The notes beneath the pieces were generated by a model. It saw only the letters and a program-made list of their open reading frames with translations, was not told where the DNA came from and did not search any database. Positions 40,722-50,948 of a stretch of 64,000 nt of DNA are shown in pieces. The stretch lies in assembly GCF_022829725.1 (NCBI RefSeq), contig NZ_JAKSYG010000207.1, positions 1-64,000 on the forward strand, read 5' to 3'. A program made the translations under genes and the position numbers. Each line of letters opens with the position of its first letter. Within the stretch, counting starts at the first letter, position 1. The stretch comes from Methylobacterium sp. E-005 (GTDB lineage Bacteria > Pseudomonadota > Alphaproteobacteria > Rhizobiales > Beijerinckiaceae).

Positions 40722-41148
40722 GATGCTTTTGATCAACCGCACGCCACGGGGAACGCGTGTCGACGCGAGCCGACGCGATGCAAGCTTCGGAAAGAGCTTT
40801 TCACTACTGCTCGACGCCAGGACGCAGATATTTCCAGCGTGACGGTCCATGACTGGCGGGTAATACTGGGTCGGACGATCCGGTGATCGGTTTGTACGGT
40901 TCGAGACCGTTTGCGACGTCGGTGAACCGCAAACCTGTGGATCGGCGCGTCAGGGCACGCGCACGGCCTGCGCCGATGGGATTGCGTGCGGATCCCGGAT
41001 CAGATGTGGGTCGCCGCGCTCGACGGCGTGGCGACCCACCCCGTGTGGCGTGATACGGGCGGCGCGATTGCGCGGCTCCGGGATGTTGCAGTCGCGTGTC
41101 CCGGTGTCGGACCGGGATCCATCGCGCCGGAGCATGCGCCGGATCGTT

Positions 41149-42093
41149 TTACGCCTGCATGCCCCACCGCTGGATGGTGCGGCGCTCGATGGTCTGGAAG
41201 ATCAGGTTCTCGACCACGAGGCCGATCAGGATGACGGTCAGAAGCCCGGCGAACACGTTGGGGATATCGAGCATGTTCTTGTTCTCGAAGATGAACCAGC
41301 CGAGGCCCCCCGAGCCCGACGATACCCCGAACACCAGCTCGGCCGCGATCAGCGTGCGCCACGCGAAGGCCCAGCCGACCTTCAGGCCGGTCAGGATCGC
41401 CGGGAAGGCCGCCGGAATCAGGATCTTGCCGATCAGCCGCGGGCCCGACAGCCCGTAATTGCGCCCCACCATGGTCAGCGTCCGGCTCACCGACAGGAAG
41501 CCGGAATGCGTGTTGAGGGCGATCGCCCAGGTCACCGAATGGACCAGCACGAACACGAGGCTGCCATTGCCCAGGCCGAACCAGATCAGCGCCAGCGGCA
41601 GGAGCGCGATCGCCGGCAGCGGATTGAACATGGCGGTGAGCGTCTCCAGCACGTCCGTGCCCACCCGCGAGGCGATGGCGATGCCGGTGAGCAGGCTCGC
41701 CAGCCCGACGCCGGCCGCGTAGCCCATCAGCAGGACCTTGAGCGACGACCACGCGCGCGCCGGCAAGGTGCCGTCCATGATGCCCCGGACAAACGCCTCG
41801 ACCGTCGCCGAGAAGGTCGGGAACAGGAGGTCGTTGTCGAGATAGCGCCCGTAGGCCTCCCAGATCCCGGCCAGCACGGCGAGGATCACCAGCTTGCGCA
41901 GCCAGCCCTGGTTGAACAGCCGCTCAGCGACCGACAGCGGCTTCTCCACCACGGGCGCGCCCGCCCCGCCCCGGGCCGGGCCCAGCACGTGCTCGATCTC
42001 GGGGCGCGCCGCGGGCGCCGGGCGGGATGAAAGGACCGGGGACACGGCCGGCGGTACGGCGCGGACCTGATCGAGGACTGGGGCGCTAGACAT
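41149..42093 (-). CDS. ABC importer permease (taurine/nitrate/sulfonate type)
   Basis: 314 residues from the ATG that overlaps the ATPase stop by eight bases. Long Pro/Ala cytoplasmic N terminus (to about 65), then six helices; the EAA loop lies around MVGRNYGLSGPRLIGKILIPAAFPAILTGLKVG, quoted as GLSGPRLIGKILIPAAFPAI. WAFAWRTLIAAELVFG is the hallmark of TauC/SsuC/NrtB permeases. Pairs with the upstream ATPase. No substrate-binding protein gene is adjacent, so one must be elsewhere. Confidence 0.9.
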   Translation of the reverse strand: MSSAPVLDQVRAVPPAVSPVLSSRPAPAARPEIEHVLGPARGGAGAPVVEKPLSVAERLFNQGWLRKLVILAVLAGIWEAYGRYLDNDLLFPTFSATVEAFVRGIMDGTLPARAWSSLKVLLMGYAAGVGLASLLTGIAIASRVGTDVLETLTAMFNPLPAIALLPLALIWFGLGNGSLVFVLVHSVTWAIALNTHSGFLSVSRTLTMVGRNYGLSGPRLIGKILIPAAFPAILTGLKVGWAFAWRTLIAAELVFGVSSGSGGLGWFIFENKNMLDIPNVFAGLLTVILIGLVVENLIFQTIERRTIQRWGMQA

Positions 42094-42856
42094 TCTCGGC
42101 CTCCGGGATTTCCTCGGCAAACAGCATCTGCTGGATGCGGCTCTCCAGGGCCAGCGCGGCCTCGGGCGTGGCCGCGCTGTTGAGCTCGGCCTTGACCTCG
42201 CCCGGGTGCGGCGAGAGCAGCAGGATGCGTGCGCCGACCTTGATCGCCTCGGGGATCGAGTGGGTGACGAACAGCACGGTGAAGCGCGTGCCCTCCCACA
42301 GGGCCAGGAGTTCGTCCTGCATGCGCCGGCGCGTGAGGGCGTCCAGCGCCGCGAAGGGCTCGTCCATCAGCAGGATGTCGGGCTCCATGGCCATACCGCG
42401 GGCGATGGCCACGCGCTGCTTCATGCCCCCCGAGAGCGTGTGCGGGTAGCTGTCGGCGAAGCGCGTCAGGTGGACCTTGTCGATATACAGGTCCGCCCGC
42501 TCGCGCGCTTCCCGGCCCTTCAGGCGGCCGGAGGCTTCGAGGGCGAACACGACGTTCTGGCGGACCGTCTTCCAGGGGAGGAGCTGGTCGAACTCCTGGA
42601 ACACCATCATGCGGTCGGGCCCGGGCTGGGTGACCGGCCGGCCCTTGAGGCGGATCTCGCCCTCGGTCGGCGCCATGTAGCCGCCCACCGCCTTGAGCAA
42701 GGTCGACTTCCCGCAGCCCGACGGCCCCAGGAGCACGAACCGGTCCCCGGGAAAGACCCGGAAGCTCACCCGGTAGGTGGCCGTCACAAGATGGTCCCGC
42801 GTCTTATACCGAAGCGTGACCCCGTCCACCTCAAGGAGAGGTTGATCCGTATCCAT
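42086..42856 (-). CDS. ABC importer ATPase (taurine/nitrate/sulfonate type)
   Basis: 256 residues. Walker A GPSGCGKSTLLKAVGG, Q-loop MMVFQEFDQLLPWKTVRQNV, signature LSGGMKQRVAIARGMAM, Walker B ILLMDEPFAALDA and H-loop VLFVTHSIPEA. The Q-loop variant QEFDQLLPW is characteristic of the TauB/SsuB/NrtD group. Translationally coupled to the permease. The imported compound (sulfonate, nitrate, pyrimidine, formamide-like) cannot be read from the ATPase. Confidence 0.91.
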   Translation of the reverse strand: MDTDQPLLEVDGVTLRYKTRDHLVTATYRVSFRVFPGDRFVLLGPSGCGKSTLLKAVGGYMAPTEGEIRLKGRPVTQPGPDRMMVFQEFDQLLPWKTVRQNVVFALEASGRLKGREARERADLYIDKVHLTRFADSYPHTLSGGMKQRVAIARGMAMEPDILLMDEPFAALDALTRRRMQDELLALWEGTRFTVLFVTHSIPEAIKVGARILLLSPHPGEVKAELNSAATPEAALALESRIQQMLFAEEIPEAENV

Positions 42857-43012
42857 CCATCCTCCCGGGCGCCGCGGCTTGATGCGCGTTTCGCTGAGGG
42901 CCCGGCGATGGACCGACCCTCACGGGAAAGTGTATCGGTGCGCCGAAGAGGCTGTAAAGGCCGTTATTTCATATGTGACAGGATCAACGTCCTAAAGACC
43001 GTGTTCGGTCCG

Positions 43013-44152
43013 TCACGCCGGGTGCCACCACCGGCCCTTCAGCACCACGCCCTCCGCGGTGATCCGCTGGGCGCCCGTCATGTGCTCGCCGCGGGTATCG
43101 ACATAGTCGAATGCCCCGTCCCGGACCGCCAGCACGGTGGCGTCGCCCAGCGCGCCGACCTTCAGGGTGCCGTACTCCATCCGCTTCACCGCCACGGCGG
43201 CGTTCACCGTGGAGGCCGCGATGACGTCGGTGAGGCTCATGCCGAGGCAGAGCATCTTGGACATGGTGGTGACCTGATCGAAGGCCGGCCCGTCGATGCA
43301 GAGCTGATGCACGTCCGACGAGATCGTGTCGGGCAGGAAGCCGCCCGCCATCATGGCCCGGGCGGTCTTGAAGGCGAACGAGCCCTTGCCGTGGCCGATG
43401 TCGAACAGCACGCCCCGCGCCCGGGCCTCGCGCACGGCAGGCTTCACCGCGCCTTGCGCGGTCACGGGGGAATTCGGGAAGGGCCGGAACGCGTGGGTCA
43501 GCACGTCGCCGGGGCGGAGCATCGCCAGCACCTCCTCGTAGCTCGGCGGCGGCTCGTCGATATGGGCCATCAGCGGCAGGCCGGTCTCCTCCGCCACCTG
43601 CAGGGCGATATTGAGCGGCGCGGTGCCCTGGTCCCCGGAGGAGTTGCGCCCGACCCGGACCTTGATGCCGATGATCACGTCCCGGTTGGCCTCGGCGACC
43701 TCGACCGCCTCCCGGGGCGCCATGAGCCGTGGATCCTGGCTCTCGCCGACCATGATGGTCTTCGAGAAGGCGTAGATGCCCGCGAAGGAGACGTGCAGGT
43801 AGGCGAGGATCCGCGCCTCGGAACGGTCGATGACGTGCTTGCGGAACCCGGCGAAGTTGCCGGGCCCGGCGCTGCCGGTATCGACCGACGTGGTCACCCC
43901 GGAGGTGCGGCAGAATTCGTCGGCGTCGATGCCGATCGAGGTGCCACCCCAGTAGACGTGGGTGTGCAGGTCGATCAGGCCCGGCGTGACGATCGCGCCG
44001 GCCATGTCGCGCACCTGCGTGTCGGGGCCCATCGGCAGGTCGCGGCCGAAGCCCGAGACCCGGCCGTCCGCGAAGGCGACATCGCAGATCCCGTCATGGT
44101 TCTGCGACGGGTCGATGACCCGCGCGCCCTTCAGGATGAGGTCGTGCTGCAT
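43013..44152 (-). CDS. Metal-dependent amidohydrolase/deacetylase
   Basis: 379 residues, a TIM-barrel amidohydrolase. Metal ligands: HTH in GLIDLHTHVYWGG, the carboxylated lysine in IGIKVRVGRN, His in LMAHIDEPP and in LTHAFRPF, and the Asp in TISSDVHQL. The sequence fits the Atu3266/EF0837 subgroup, whose members hydrolyse N-acyl amino acids or acyl esters (Atu3266 acts on acetyl-R-mandelate, from memory). It follows the five-gene oligopeptide importer on the same strand (134-base gap with a parS-like site and a repeat), so hydrolysis of the imported N-acyl or amide compound is likely. Confidence 0.88.
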   Translation of the reverse strand: MQHDLILKGARVIDPSQNHDGICDVAFADGRVSGFGRDLPMGPDTQVRDMAGAIVTPGLIDLHTHVYWGGTSIGIDADEFCRTSGVTTSVDTGSAGPGNFAGFRKHVIDRSEARILAYLHVSFAGIYAFSKTIMVGESQDPRLMAPREAVEVAEANRDVIIGIKVRVGRNSSGDQGTAPLNIALQVAEETGLPLMAHIDEPPPSYEEVLAMLRPGDVLTHAFRPFPNSPVTAQGAVKPAVREARARGVLFDIGHGKGSFAFKTARAMMAGGFLPDTISSDVHQLCIDGPAFDQVTTMSKMLCLGMSLTDVIAASTVNAAVAVKRMEYGTLKVGALGDATVLAVRDGAFDYVDTRGEHMTGAQRITAEGVVLKGRWWHPA

Positions 44153-44167
44153 GTCTGGCCCCGGATG

Positions 44168-44183
44168 TGTTTCACGTGAAACT
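44168..44183. promoter_or_regulatory. parS-like ParB box, site 3
   Basis: TGTTTCACGTGAAACT matches the parS consensus at 15 of 16 positions with a perfect core, mismatching only at the last base. It lies 16 bases upstream of the amidohydrolase start. Confidence 0.7.
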
Positions 44184-44194
44184 CAACCGTCATC

Positions 44195-44272
44195 GCGAAC
44201 GCAGCGAAGCGAGCCGGGGCAGCGCTCCGATCGGGGATCGGGCGCGACGCTGGGTTGCTTCGCTGCGCTCGC
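44195..44272. repeat. Dispersed inverted repeat GCGAGCGCAGCGAAGC type, copy 1
   Basis: GCGAACGCAGCGAAGC (44195-44210) and GCTTCGCTGCGCTCGC (44257-44272) form 16-base arms with one mismatch, around a 46-base centre. A second copy lies at 50521-50596. It is intergenic and noncoding. Confidence 0.7.
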
Positions 44273-44285
44273 AAGGACGGCACTG

Positions 44286-45284
<999 letters not shown>

Positions 45285-45358
45285 GAGCGGATCTCCCGAT
45301 CGCACGCAGCCGCCTGCGAGGCATGATGGTCAGGCATCGGCCGATGAAGGGCGCAACA

Positions 45359-45389
45359 GGCCCCCTCTCCCGTTCGGGAGAGGGGCCCC
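45359..45389. repeat. REP-like palindrome between ATPase genes
   Basis: GGCCCCCTCTCCCG-TT-CGGGAGAGGGGCC, nearly perfect. It sits in the 163-base gap between the DppD-type and DppF-type genes. Confidence 0.65.
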
Positions 45390-45447
45390 ACGATCCATGT
45401 GGACAGGTCGAGCGGGCGAAACCCCTTGTTGGTCCGTCCCGAAAGGG

Positions 45448-46458
45448 TCATGCCGCCAGCGCGTCCTTCGGCGCGTAGTGGCAGGCGGCGAGGTGGCCCG
45501 GCGCCTTCGGCTCCAGGGCCGGGGCGTAGGCATGGCACAGGTCGGTCACGTCCGGGCAGCGGCCGGCGAAGACGCAGCCCTCGATCCGACCCTTGAGGCT
45601 CGGCACCATGCCGGGGATCTCGGCGAGCCGTTCGTCGCCGCCGTGCTCCACGGCGCCGAGCTTGGGCACCGCTCCCATCAGGCCCCGCGTGTAGGGATGG
45701 CGTGGCGCCCGGAACAGGTCGCGGACCGACGCCTCCTCGACCTTGCGGCCGGCATACATCACCACCACCCGGTCGGCGACCTCGGCCACCACGCCGAGAT
45801 CGTGGGTGATCAGCATGATGGCGGCCCCGACCCGGGCCTTCAGGTCGCGCATCAGGTCGAGGATCTGGGCCTGGATGGTCACGTCGAGGGCCGTGGTGGG
45901 CTCGTCGGCGATGAGCAGCTTCGGCGAGCAGGCGAGCGCGATGGCGATCATCACCCGCTGGCGCATGCCGCCGGAGAGCTGGTGCGGATATTCCCGCACC
46001 CGGCGTCGCGGCTCGGGGATGCCGACCAGCGTCAGCATCTCCACGGCCCGCTCCTCGGCGGCGCGCCGGCTCAGGCCCTGGTGCAGGCGCAGCGTCTCGC
46101 CGATCTGGCGGCCCACCGTCAGGACCGGGTTCAGCGAGGTCATCGGCTCCTGAAAGATCACGCTGATGTCGTTGCCGCGGATCTTGCGCATGGCGCTGTT
46201 GGGCAGATCGAGGAGGTTTTTTCCTTCGAACTTGATCGCGCCGGCGATGCGGGCCGGCGGCTCGGGCAGGAGCCGCAGGATCGACATCGAGGTCACCGAC
46301 TTGCCGCAGCCGGATTCGCCCACGATCGCCAGGGTCTCGCCCGAGCCGATCGCGAACGAGACCCCGTCCACCGCCCGGTTCACCCCGTCGGGGGTGCGGA
46401 AATGGACCTGCAGGTTCTCGATCGACAGGAGGGGTGCGCCGCTGACGCCTGAACTCAT
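45448..46458 (-). CDS. Oligopeptide ABC importer ATPase (DppD/OppD type)
   Basis: 336 residues from the ATG after GGGA; an ATG 21 bases upstream, overlapping the permease stop by eight bases, is the alternative. Walker [30 protein letters not shown], signature [15 protein letters not shown], Walker [14 protein letters not shown], and a C-terminal extension with [16 protein letters not shown]. Forms the ATPase heterodimer with the DppF-type protein. Confidence 0.93.
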   Translation of the reverse strand: MSSGVSGAPLLSIENLQVHFRTPDGVNRAVDGVSFAIGSGETLAIVGESGCGKSVTSMSILRLLPEPPARIAGAIKFEGKNLLDLPNSAMRKIRGNDISVIFQEPMTSLNPVLTVGRQIGETLRLHQGLSRRAAEERAVEMLTLVGIPEPRRRVREYPHQLSGGMRQRVMIAIALACSPKLLIADEPTTALDVTIQAQILDLMRDLKARVGAAIMLITHDLGVVAEVADRVVVMYAGRKVEEASVRDLFRAPRHPYTRGLMGAVPKLGAVEHGGDERLAEIPGMVPSLKGRIEGCVFAGRCPDVTDLCHAYAPALEPKAPGHLAACHYAPKDALAA

Positions 46459-46471
46459 CGCGCGTCCCATC

Positions 46472-47446
46472 TCAGACATCTTTGGCCATGCGGGGATCGA
46501 GGGCGTCGCGCAGGCCGTCGCCGACGAGGTTCACCGCCAGGACGGTGGTGGACAGGAAGATCGCCGGAAACAGGATAATGTAGAACTTCACCTGCCAGAG
46601 CGCCCGGCCCTCGGCCATGATGTTGCCCCAGGAGGGGGTGGCCGGCGGCACGCCCGCGCCGATGAACGACAGGATCGCCTCGGTGATCATCGCGGAGGCG
46701 CAGATATAGGTCGCCTGCACGGTCATGGGCGCCAGGGTGTTGGGCAGGATGTGGCGCCAGATGATCGTCGGCATCCGGGTGCCCGTGGTCACCGCCGCCT
46801 CGACATAGGGCTGCTCGCGCAGGGACAGCACCACGCCGCGCACGAGGCGGGCGACGCGGGGGATCTCCGCGATGGTGATGGCGATGATCACGTTCTGGAC
46901 CGAGCCGCGGGTCAGCGCCATCAGCGCGATGGCGAGCAGGATCGGCGGGATCGACATCATGCCGTCGACGATCCGCATGACGATCCCGTCGAGCCAGCGC
47001 ACCATGCCGGAGACGAGCCCGACCGCGAGCCCCGCGATCGAGGCGAAGAACGCCACCGAGAAGCCGACCAGCAGCGAGACCCGGGCGCCGTAGACCACCC
47101 GCGAATAGACGTCGCGGCCGAGCATGTCGGTGCCGAACCAGTACTGCGCGGAGGGCAGCCGGGTGCGCTTGGCCGGCGCCAGGGCGGTCGGATCGACGGT
47201 GCCGAGCCACGGCGCCAGCAAAGCCATCAGGAACACGATGAGCAGCAACAGGCCGCCGACCACGATGGTCGGGTTGCGGCGCACGTAAGACCAGACCCGG
47301 CCCCGGCGCTTGCGCACCGGGATCACGTCGGGCAGCGGCGCCGCGACGGCGATGCCGGGGGGCGGCGGTGCCTTGAGGGCGGCGCCCCCGGGCGGGGCGC
47401 CCGCCTGCGGGGCGCGATCGGGGAAGGGCGCGACGGTCGCGGTCAA
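46472..47446 (-). CDS. Oligopeptide ABC importer permease (DppC type)
   Basis: 324 residues. I place the start at TTG within the TTGA overlap with the DppB-type stop, since the frame is open further upstream only as antisense shadow. A Pro/Ala-rich N terminus of about 50 residues precedes helix 1. [20 protein letters not shown] is the DppC signature; the EAA loop is around [20 protein letters not shown], and the end is [20 protein letters not shown]. Confidence 0.88.
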   Translation of the reverse strand: MTATVAPFPDRAPQAGAPPGGAALKAPPPPGIAVAAPLPDVIPVRKRRGRVWSYVRRNPTIVVGGLLLLIVFLMALLAPWLGTVDPTALAPAKRTRLPSAQYWFGTDMLGRDVYSRVVYGARVSLLVGFSVAFFASIAGLAVGLVSGMVRWLDGIVMRIVDGMMSIPPILLAIALMALTRGSVQNVIIAITIAEIPRVARLVRGVVLSLREQPYVEAAVTTGTRMPTIIWRHILPNTLAPMTVQATYICASAMITEAILSFIGAGVPPATPSWGNIMAEGRALWQVKFYIILFPAIFLSTTVLAVNLVGDGLRDALDPRMAKDV

Positions 47447-48384
47447 TAGCGGATCCTCGGGTCGAGCACGGTGTAGAAGAGGTCGATGGCGAGGTTCACG
47501 AGCACGTAGACGAAGCTGAACAGCAGCACGACGCCCTGGATGACCGGGTAATCGCGCCGCAGGATCGCATCGACCGTGAGGCGCCCGAGGCCGGGGATGG
47601 CGAAGACCGTCTCGGTCACCACCGCGCCGCCGATCAGCAACGCAATGCCGATGCCGATCACCGTGACGATCGGCACCGCGGCGTTCTTGAGGGCGTGGAC
47701 GAACAGGACCGGGCCCTGCGCCAGCCCCTTGGCCCGGGCGGTGCGCACGTAATCCTGGCTCAGCACGTCGAGCATGGTGGCCCGGGTCACCCGGGCGATC
47801 AGCGCGATGTAGACGAGGCCGAGCGTCACCGCCGGCAGGATCAGGTTGGACAGCCAGGGCCAGAGCCCCTGCTCGATCGGCGTGTAGCCCTGCACGGGCA
47901 GCCAGCCGAGCTGGAGGGCGAAGACGTAGGCCAGCACGTAGCCGACCACGAAGACCGGCACCGAGAAGCCGGTCACGGCGACCCCCATGACGAGACGGTC
48001 GATCAGGCTTCCGGCCTTCCAGGCGGCGACGACGCCGAGCGGCACCGCCACCGCGATGGCGAAGACCAGGGTGACGAGCATCAGGGAGACGGTGGGCTGC
48101 ACCCGCTGGCCGATCATGGTGGTGACCGGCAGGTTGGTGAAGATCGAGGTGCCGAGGTCCCCGTGCAGGATGTGCCAGGACCATTCCCCGAACCGCACCA
48201 GGAAGGGCCGGTCGAGGCCCAGCGTGGCGCGGATGCGGGCGACGTCGTCGGGGGTCGCCTGATCGCCCGCGATGATGGCGGCCGGATCACCGGGGGCGAA
48301 GTAGAGGAGGCTGAAGACGAACAGCCCGACCACCGCCATGACGGGGATGGTGGCGAGGATGCGCCTGCCGATATAGCCGAGCAT
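47443..48384 (-). CDS. Oligopeptide ABC importer permease (DppB type)
   Basis: 313 residues, six membrane helices. N-terminal MLGYIGRRILATIPVMAVVG and LYFAPGDPAAIIAGDQATPD are standard DppB blocks. EAA loop LSQDYVRTARAKGLAQGPVL. C-terminal [17 protein letters not shown]. Coupled to the DppC-type gene by a four-base overlap. The binding-protein gene is upstream across a 251-base gap with two REP-like palindromes. Confidence 0.93.
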   Translation of the reverse strand: MLGYIGRRILATIPVMAVVGLFVFSLLYFAPGDPAAIIAGDQATPDDVARIRATLGLDRPFLVRFGEWSWHILHGDLGTSIFTNLPVTTMIGQRVQPTVSLMLVTLVFAIAVAVPLGVVAAWKAGSLIDRLVMGVAVTGFSVPVFVVGYVLAYVFALQLGWLPVQGYTPIEQGLWPWLSNLILPAVTLGLVYIALIARVTRATMLDVLSQDYVRTARAKGLAQGPVLFVHALKNAAVPIVTVIGIGIALLIGGAVVTETVFAIPGLGRLTVDAILRRDYPVIQGVVLLFSFVYVLVNLAIDLFYTVLDPRIRY

Positions 48385-48422
48385 GGGTCCTCGCTATCGG
48401 GTGGGAAGAAGGGCGCGGCGGT

Positions 48423-48598
48423 TCTCCCTCCCCCCTCTGCGGGGGAGGGTGGCCCCCGAAGGGGGTCGGGAGAGGGGCAGCGCGACGGGGCAGAATGATG
48501 CGCGCCGCTCACCGCTGCTCCGCCTTTTCCTGAACCCGGGTTCCCCTCTCCCCCCCTGCTGCGCAGGGTACCCTCCCCCGCAGAGGGGGGAGGGAAGG
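48423..48598. repeat. Inverted pair of REP-like palindromes
   Basis: CTCCCTCCCCCCTCTGCGGG... (48423-48478) and its inverted partner ...CCCTCCCCCGCAGAGGGGGG (48542-48598) flank a 60-base centre. They separate the binding-protein and permease cistrons, exactly as the pair at 34551 does in the other importer operon. Confidence 0.65.
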
Positions 48599-48635
48599 CG
48601 CGCGGCTGTCACCGGCATGATCGCCACCCGCTCCA

Positions 48636-50222
48636 TCACGCCTTCGACACGCCCCAGGTGAAGGGGATCGGCCCCTTCACGATGCCCGAGACGTTCTTCC
48701 GCCACGCCTGGTAGCCGAGGAAGAATCCGGTCGGGACGTAGACCACGCCCTCGCAGGCGGCCGCGTTGACCTTGTCTATGGCGGCCTTCTCGGAGGTCGG
48801 GTCGGCGGCGTCGAACCACTCCGAGATCGCCGCTTCAACGGGCGGGATGTTGGGCCAGCCGAACCACGCCTTGTCGCCGTTGGCACGCACCGCCGGGTAG
48901 CCCGCCGGGTTGATGCAATCGGCGCCCGCGTGCCACGTGTGGAACATGTTCCAGCCGCCCTGGGCGGGGGGCGCCTTGGAGGCCCGGCGGGTGCCGGTGG
49001 TGCCCCAGTCGGTGGCGACGAAATCGACGTTGAAGCCCATCTGCTTCAGGAGGTCGGCGGTGATGTCCCCCTGCGCCTTGGTGATCGACTGGTCCTGGGC
49101 CACGACGCAGATGACGGGCTCGCCCTTGTAGCCGGCCTCCTTGAGAAGCTTCTGACCGAGCTTGATGTCGCCCTTGCCGACCTGGCCCCCGCCGGCCTCG
49201 CTGTAGAGGGCCGTGCCCGGGGTGAAGAAGCCCGGCAGCGTCTTCCAGAGGCTGTCGTCGTCGCCGACGATCGCCCGCATGTAATCCTCCTGGCTCATCG
49301 CGGTCAGGACGGCCTGGCGGATCTTCGGGTTGTCGAAGGGCGGGTACAGGTGGTTCATCCGGAACGACCCGACATTGCCCAGCGGGTCGGCGATATCGAC
49401 GTTGAGGTTGCTGTTCTTGCGCAGGAGCGGCACGAGGTCGGAGATCGGGTTCTCCCACCAGTCGACCTCACCGTTCTGCAGGGCCGCCGAGGCGGTCGCG
49501 GCGTCCGGCATGATCACCCACTCGACCCGGTCGACGAGGATGCGCTTGCCCCCGGCCAGCCAGGAATTCGGCTCCTCGCGGGGCTTGTAGCCGGCGAATT
49601 TCTCGAACACCGCCCGGGCGCCCGGCACCCACTCGTTGGGGACGAACTTCATCGGCCCGGAGCCGACATATTCGGTGATCTGCGTGTACGGGTCGGTCTT
49701 GGCGATCCGCTCCGGCATGATCAGCGCCATCGGGGCGTTGGTCTTGCCGAGGGCGTAGAGCAGCTTCGGGAACGGCTTCTTGAGGCGCCAGCGGAAGGTC
49801 CGGTCGTCGGTCGCCGACAGCTCGTCCTGGACGCCGCGGATCATGAGGCCGATCGGGTCCCGGGCCATCCAGCGGGTCAGGCTCGCCACCACGTCCTTCG
49901 ACAGGACCGGCTCGCCGTCATGCCACGTGAGGCCGGGGCGCAGCCGGAAGGTCCAGGTCAGCTTGTCGCCCGAGACCTCCTCGGACTCGACCATCTGGCG
50001 CTGCGGCTTCAGCTGCGCGTCGACGCCGTACAGCATGTCCCACACGAGGGTGCCGGCGTTGCGCACCACATACTGGGTCCCCCAGATCGGATCGAAATTG
50101 GCGAGGTTCGCCTGGGGGACGAAGCGGAGGACTTTTGCCCCCTGAGCGACCGCGGGCATCGCGACCTGCGGCGCGGCCAGCCCGAGCGCGGCCGAGCCCT
50201 TGAGGAAGGTCCTGCGGTCCAT
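48636..50222 (-). CDS. Oligopeptide ABC importer, periplasmic binding protein (family 5)
   Basis: 528 residues from the ATG after GGGAG. The N terminus MDRRTFLKGSAALGLAA is a twin-arginine (Tat) type leader (RRTFLKG) with cleavage near AVA-QG. Family 5 blocks: NFDPIWGTQYVVRNAGTLVWDML, FRLRPGLTWHDGEPVLSKDV, YVGSGPMKFVPNEWVPG and NPKIRQAVLTAMSQEDYM. First gene of the leftward importer operon. Tat export suggests folding before export. Confidence 0.92.
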   Translation of the reverse strand: MDRRTFLKGSAALGLAAPQVAMPAVAQGAKVLRFVPQANLANFDPIWGTQYVVRNAGTLVWDMLYGVDAQLKPQRQMVESEEVSGDKLTWTFRLRPGLTWHDGEPVLSKDVVASLTRWMARDPIGLMIRGVQDELSATDDRTFRWRLKKPFPKLLYALGKTNAPMALIMPERIAKTDPYTQITEYVGSGPMKFVPNEWVPGARAVFEKFAGYKPREEPNSWLAGGKRILVDRVEWVIMPDAATASAALQNGEVDWWENPISDLVPLLRKNSNLNVDIADPLGNVGSFRMNHLYPPFDNPKIRQAVLTAMSQEDYMRAIVGDDDSLWKTLPGFFTPGTALYSEAGGGQVGKGDIKLGQKLLKEAGYKGEPVICVVAQDQSITKAQGDITADLLKQMGFNVDFVATDWGTTGTRRASKAPPAQGGWNMFHTWHAGADCINPAGYPAVRANGDKAWFGWPNIPPVEAAISEWFDAADPTSEKAAIDKVNAAACEGVVYVPTGFFLGYQAWRKNVSGIVKGPIPFTWGVSKA

Positions 50223-50520
50223 CGTGATCTCCCTGACGGTGCGGATCTCAGGCACGCGTCGCCGGCCCACACCTTGCGGGCGAGTTTGAACAATTCTTAG
50301 GCAGGGGCGCAATGGCCCGCCGTGACAACCGGGATGGGACGCACAACCGTGCGGCCGCCGGATCAGGGGCGGATCGGGTCTGGGCGCAGGCAGGCGTTGC
50401 GGTCATCGCGGTCACGGGGGCGGTCTCGCAAACCCCGCGCCAGCTGCCCTGTCATTGCGTTATGTATTCAAGGCGACCGAGGGGACGGCGGTGCGGCCGG
50501 ATCAGCGCAAGGCCGTCGTT

Positions 50521-50596
50521 GCGAGCGTCGCGAAGCACTCCCGGGACACGCCACGTCGACCAAGGGCGCTGCCCTGGGTCGCTTCGCTGCGCTCGC
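50521..50596. repeat. Dispersed inverted repeat GCGAGCGCAGCGAAGC type, copy 2
   Basis: GCGAGCGTCGCGAAGC (50521-50536) and GCTTCGCTGCGCTCGC (50581-50596), arms 14 of 16 complementary. It occupies part of the 726-base gap between the binding-protein and PHB depolymerase genes, which has no protein gene I can support. Confidence 0.65.
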
Positions 50597-50801
50597 GATG
50601 CCGGAGCGGGCACCAAACACCTCGGAGGGTCTGGGTACCTTTCCCCGCGCACGCCCGTCTCGGGGAGCGGGGACGGTCCGCACGCCCGTGCGGGACGGAA
50701 TCGGAAAGCTTCAGACCTGGGGCATGCGCCCTCCCTGCCCCCAGCGGAGCTCGGATAGTCACACCTCCGGGTCGAACACCGCGGCTCGCGGCAGAGCGCA
50801 A

Positions 50802-50835
50802 CGGGCCCCCTCTCCCGATCGGGAGAGGGGGCCCG
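50802..50835. repeat. Perfect 34-bp REP-like palindrome
   Basis: The arm CGGGCCCCCTCTCCC, then GATC, then the exact complement. It is the most perfect member of the CCTCTCCC palindrome family in the window, in the long gap upstream of the importer operon and downstream of the depolymerase gene. Confidence 0.7.
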
Positions 50836-50948
50836 CGTTCCGTTCTACAACCCTGGCACCGCACACGATGCCTGAATCCGGTGGCTTTGCTGGGAAGTGG
50901 ATGCGCGGCCGCGGTCAGATCCCTCGACGGTCCGTGGACCCGCCCGCC

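Noticed and set aside
40891-40915. tRNA T-arm-like sequence ACGGTTCGAGACCGT
   Set aside because: No acceptor, D-arm or anticodon arm can be folded around it; it is only a short inverted repeat.
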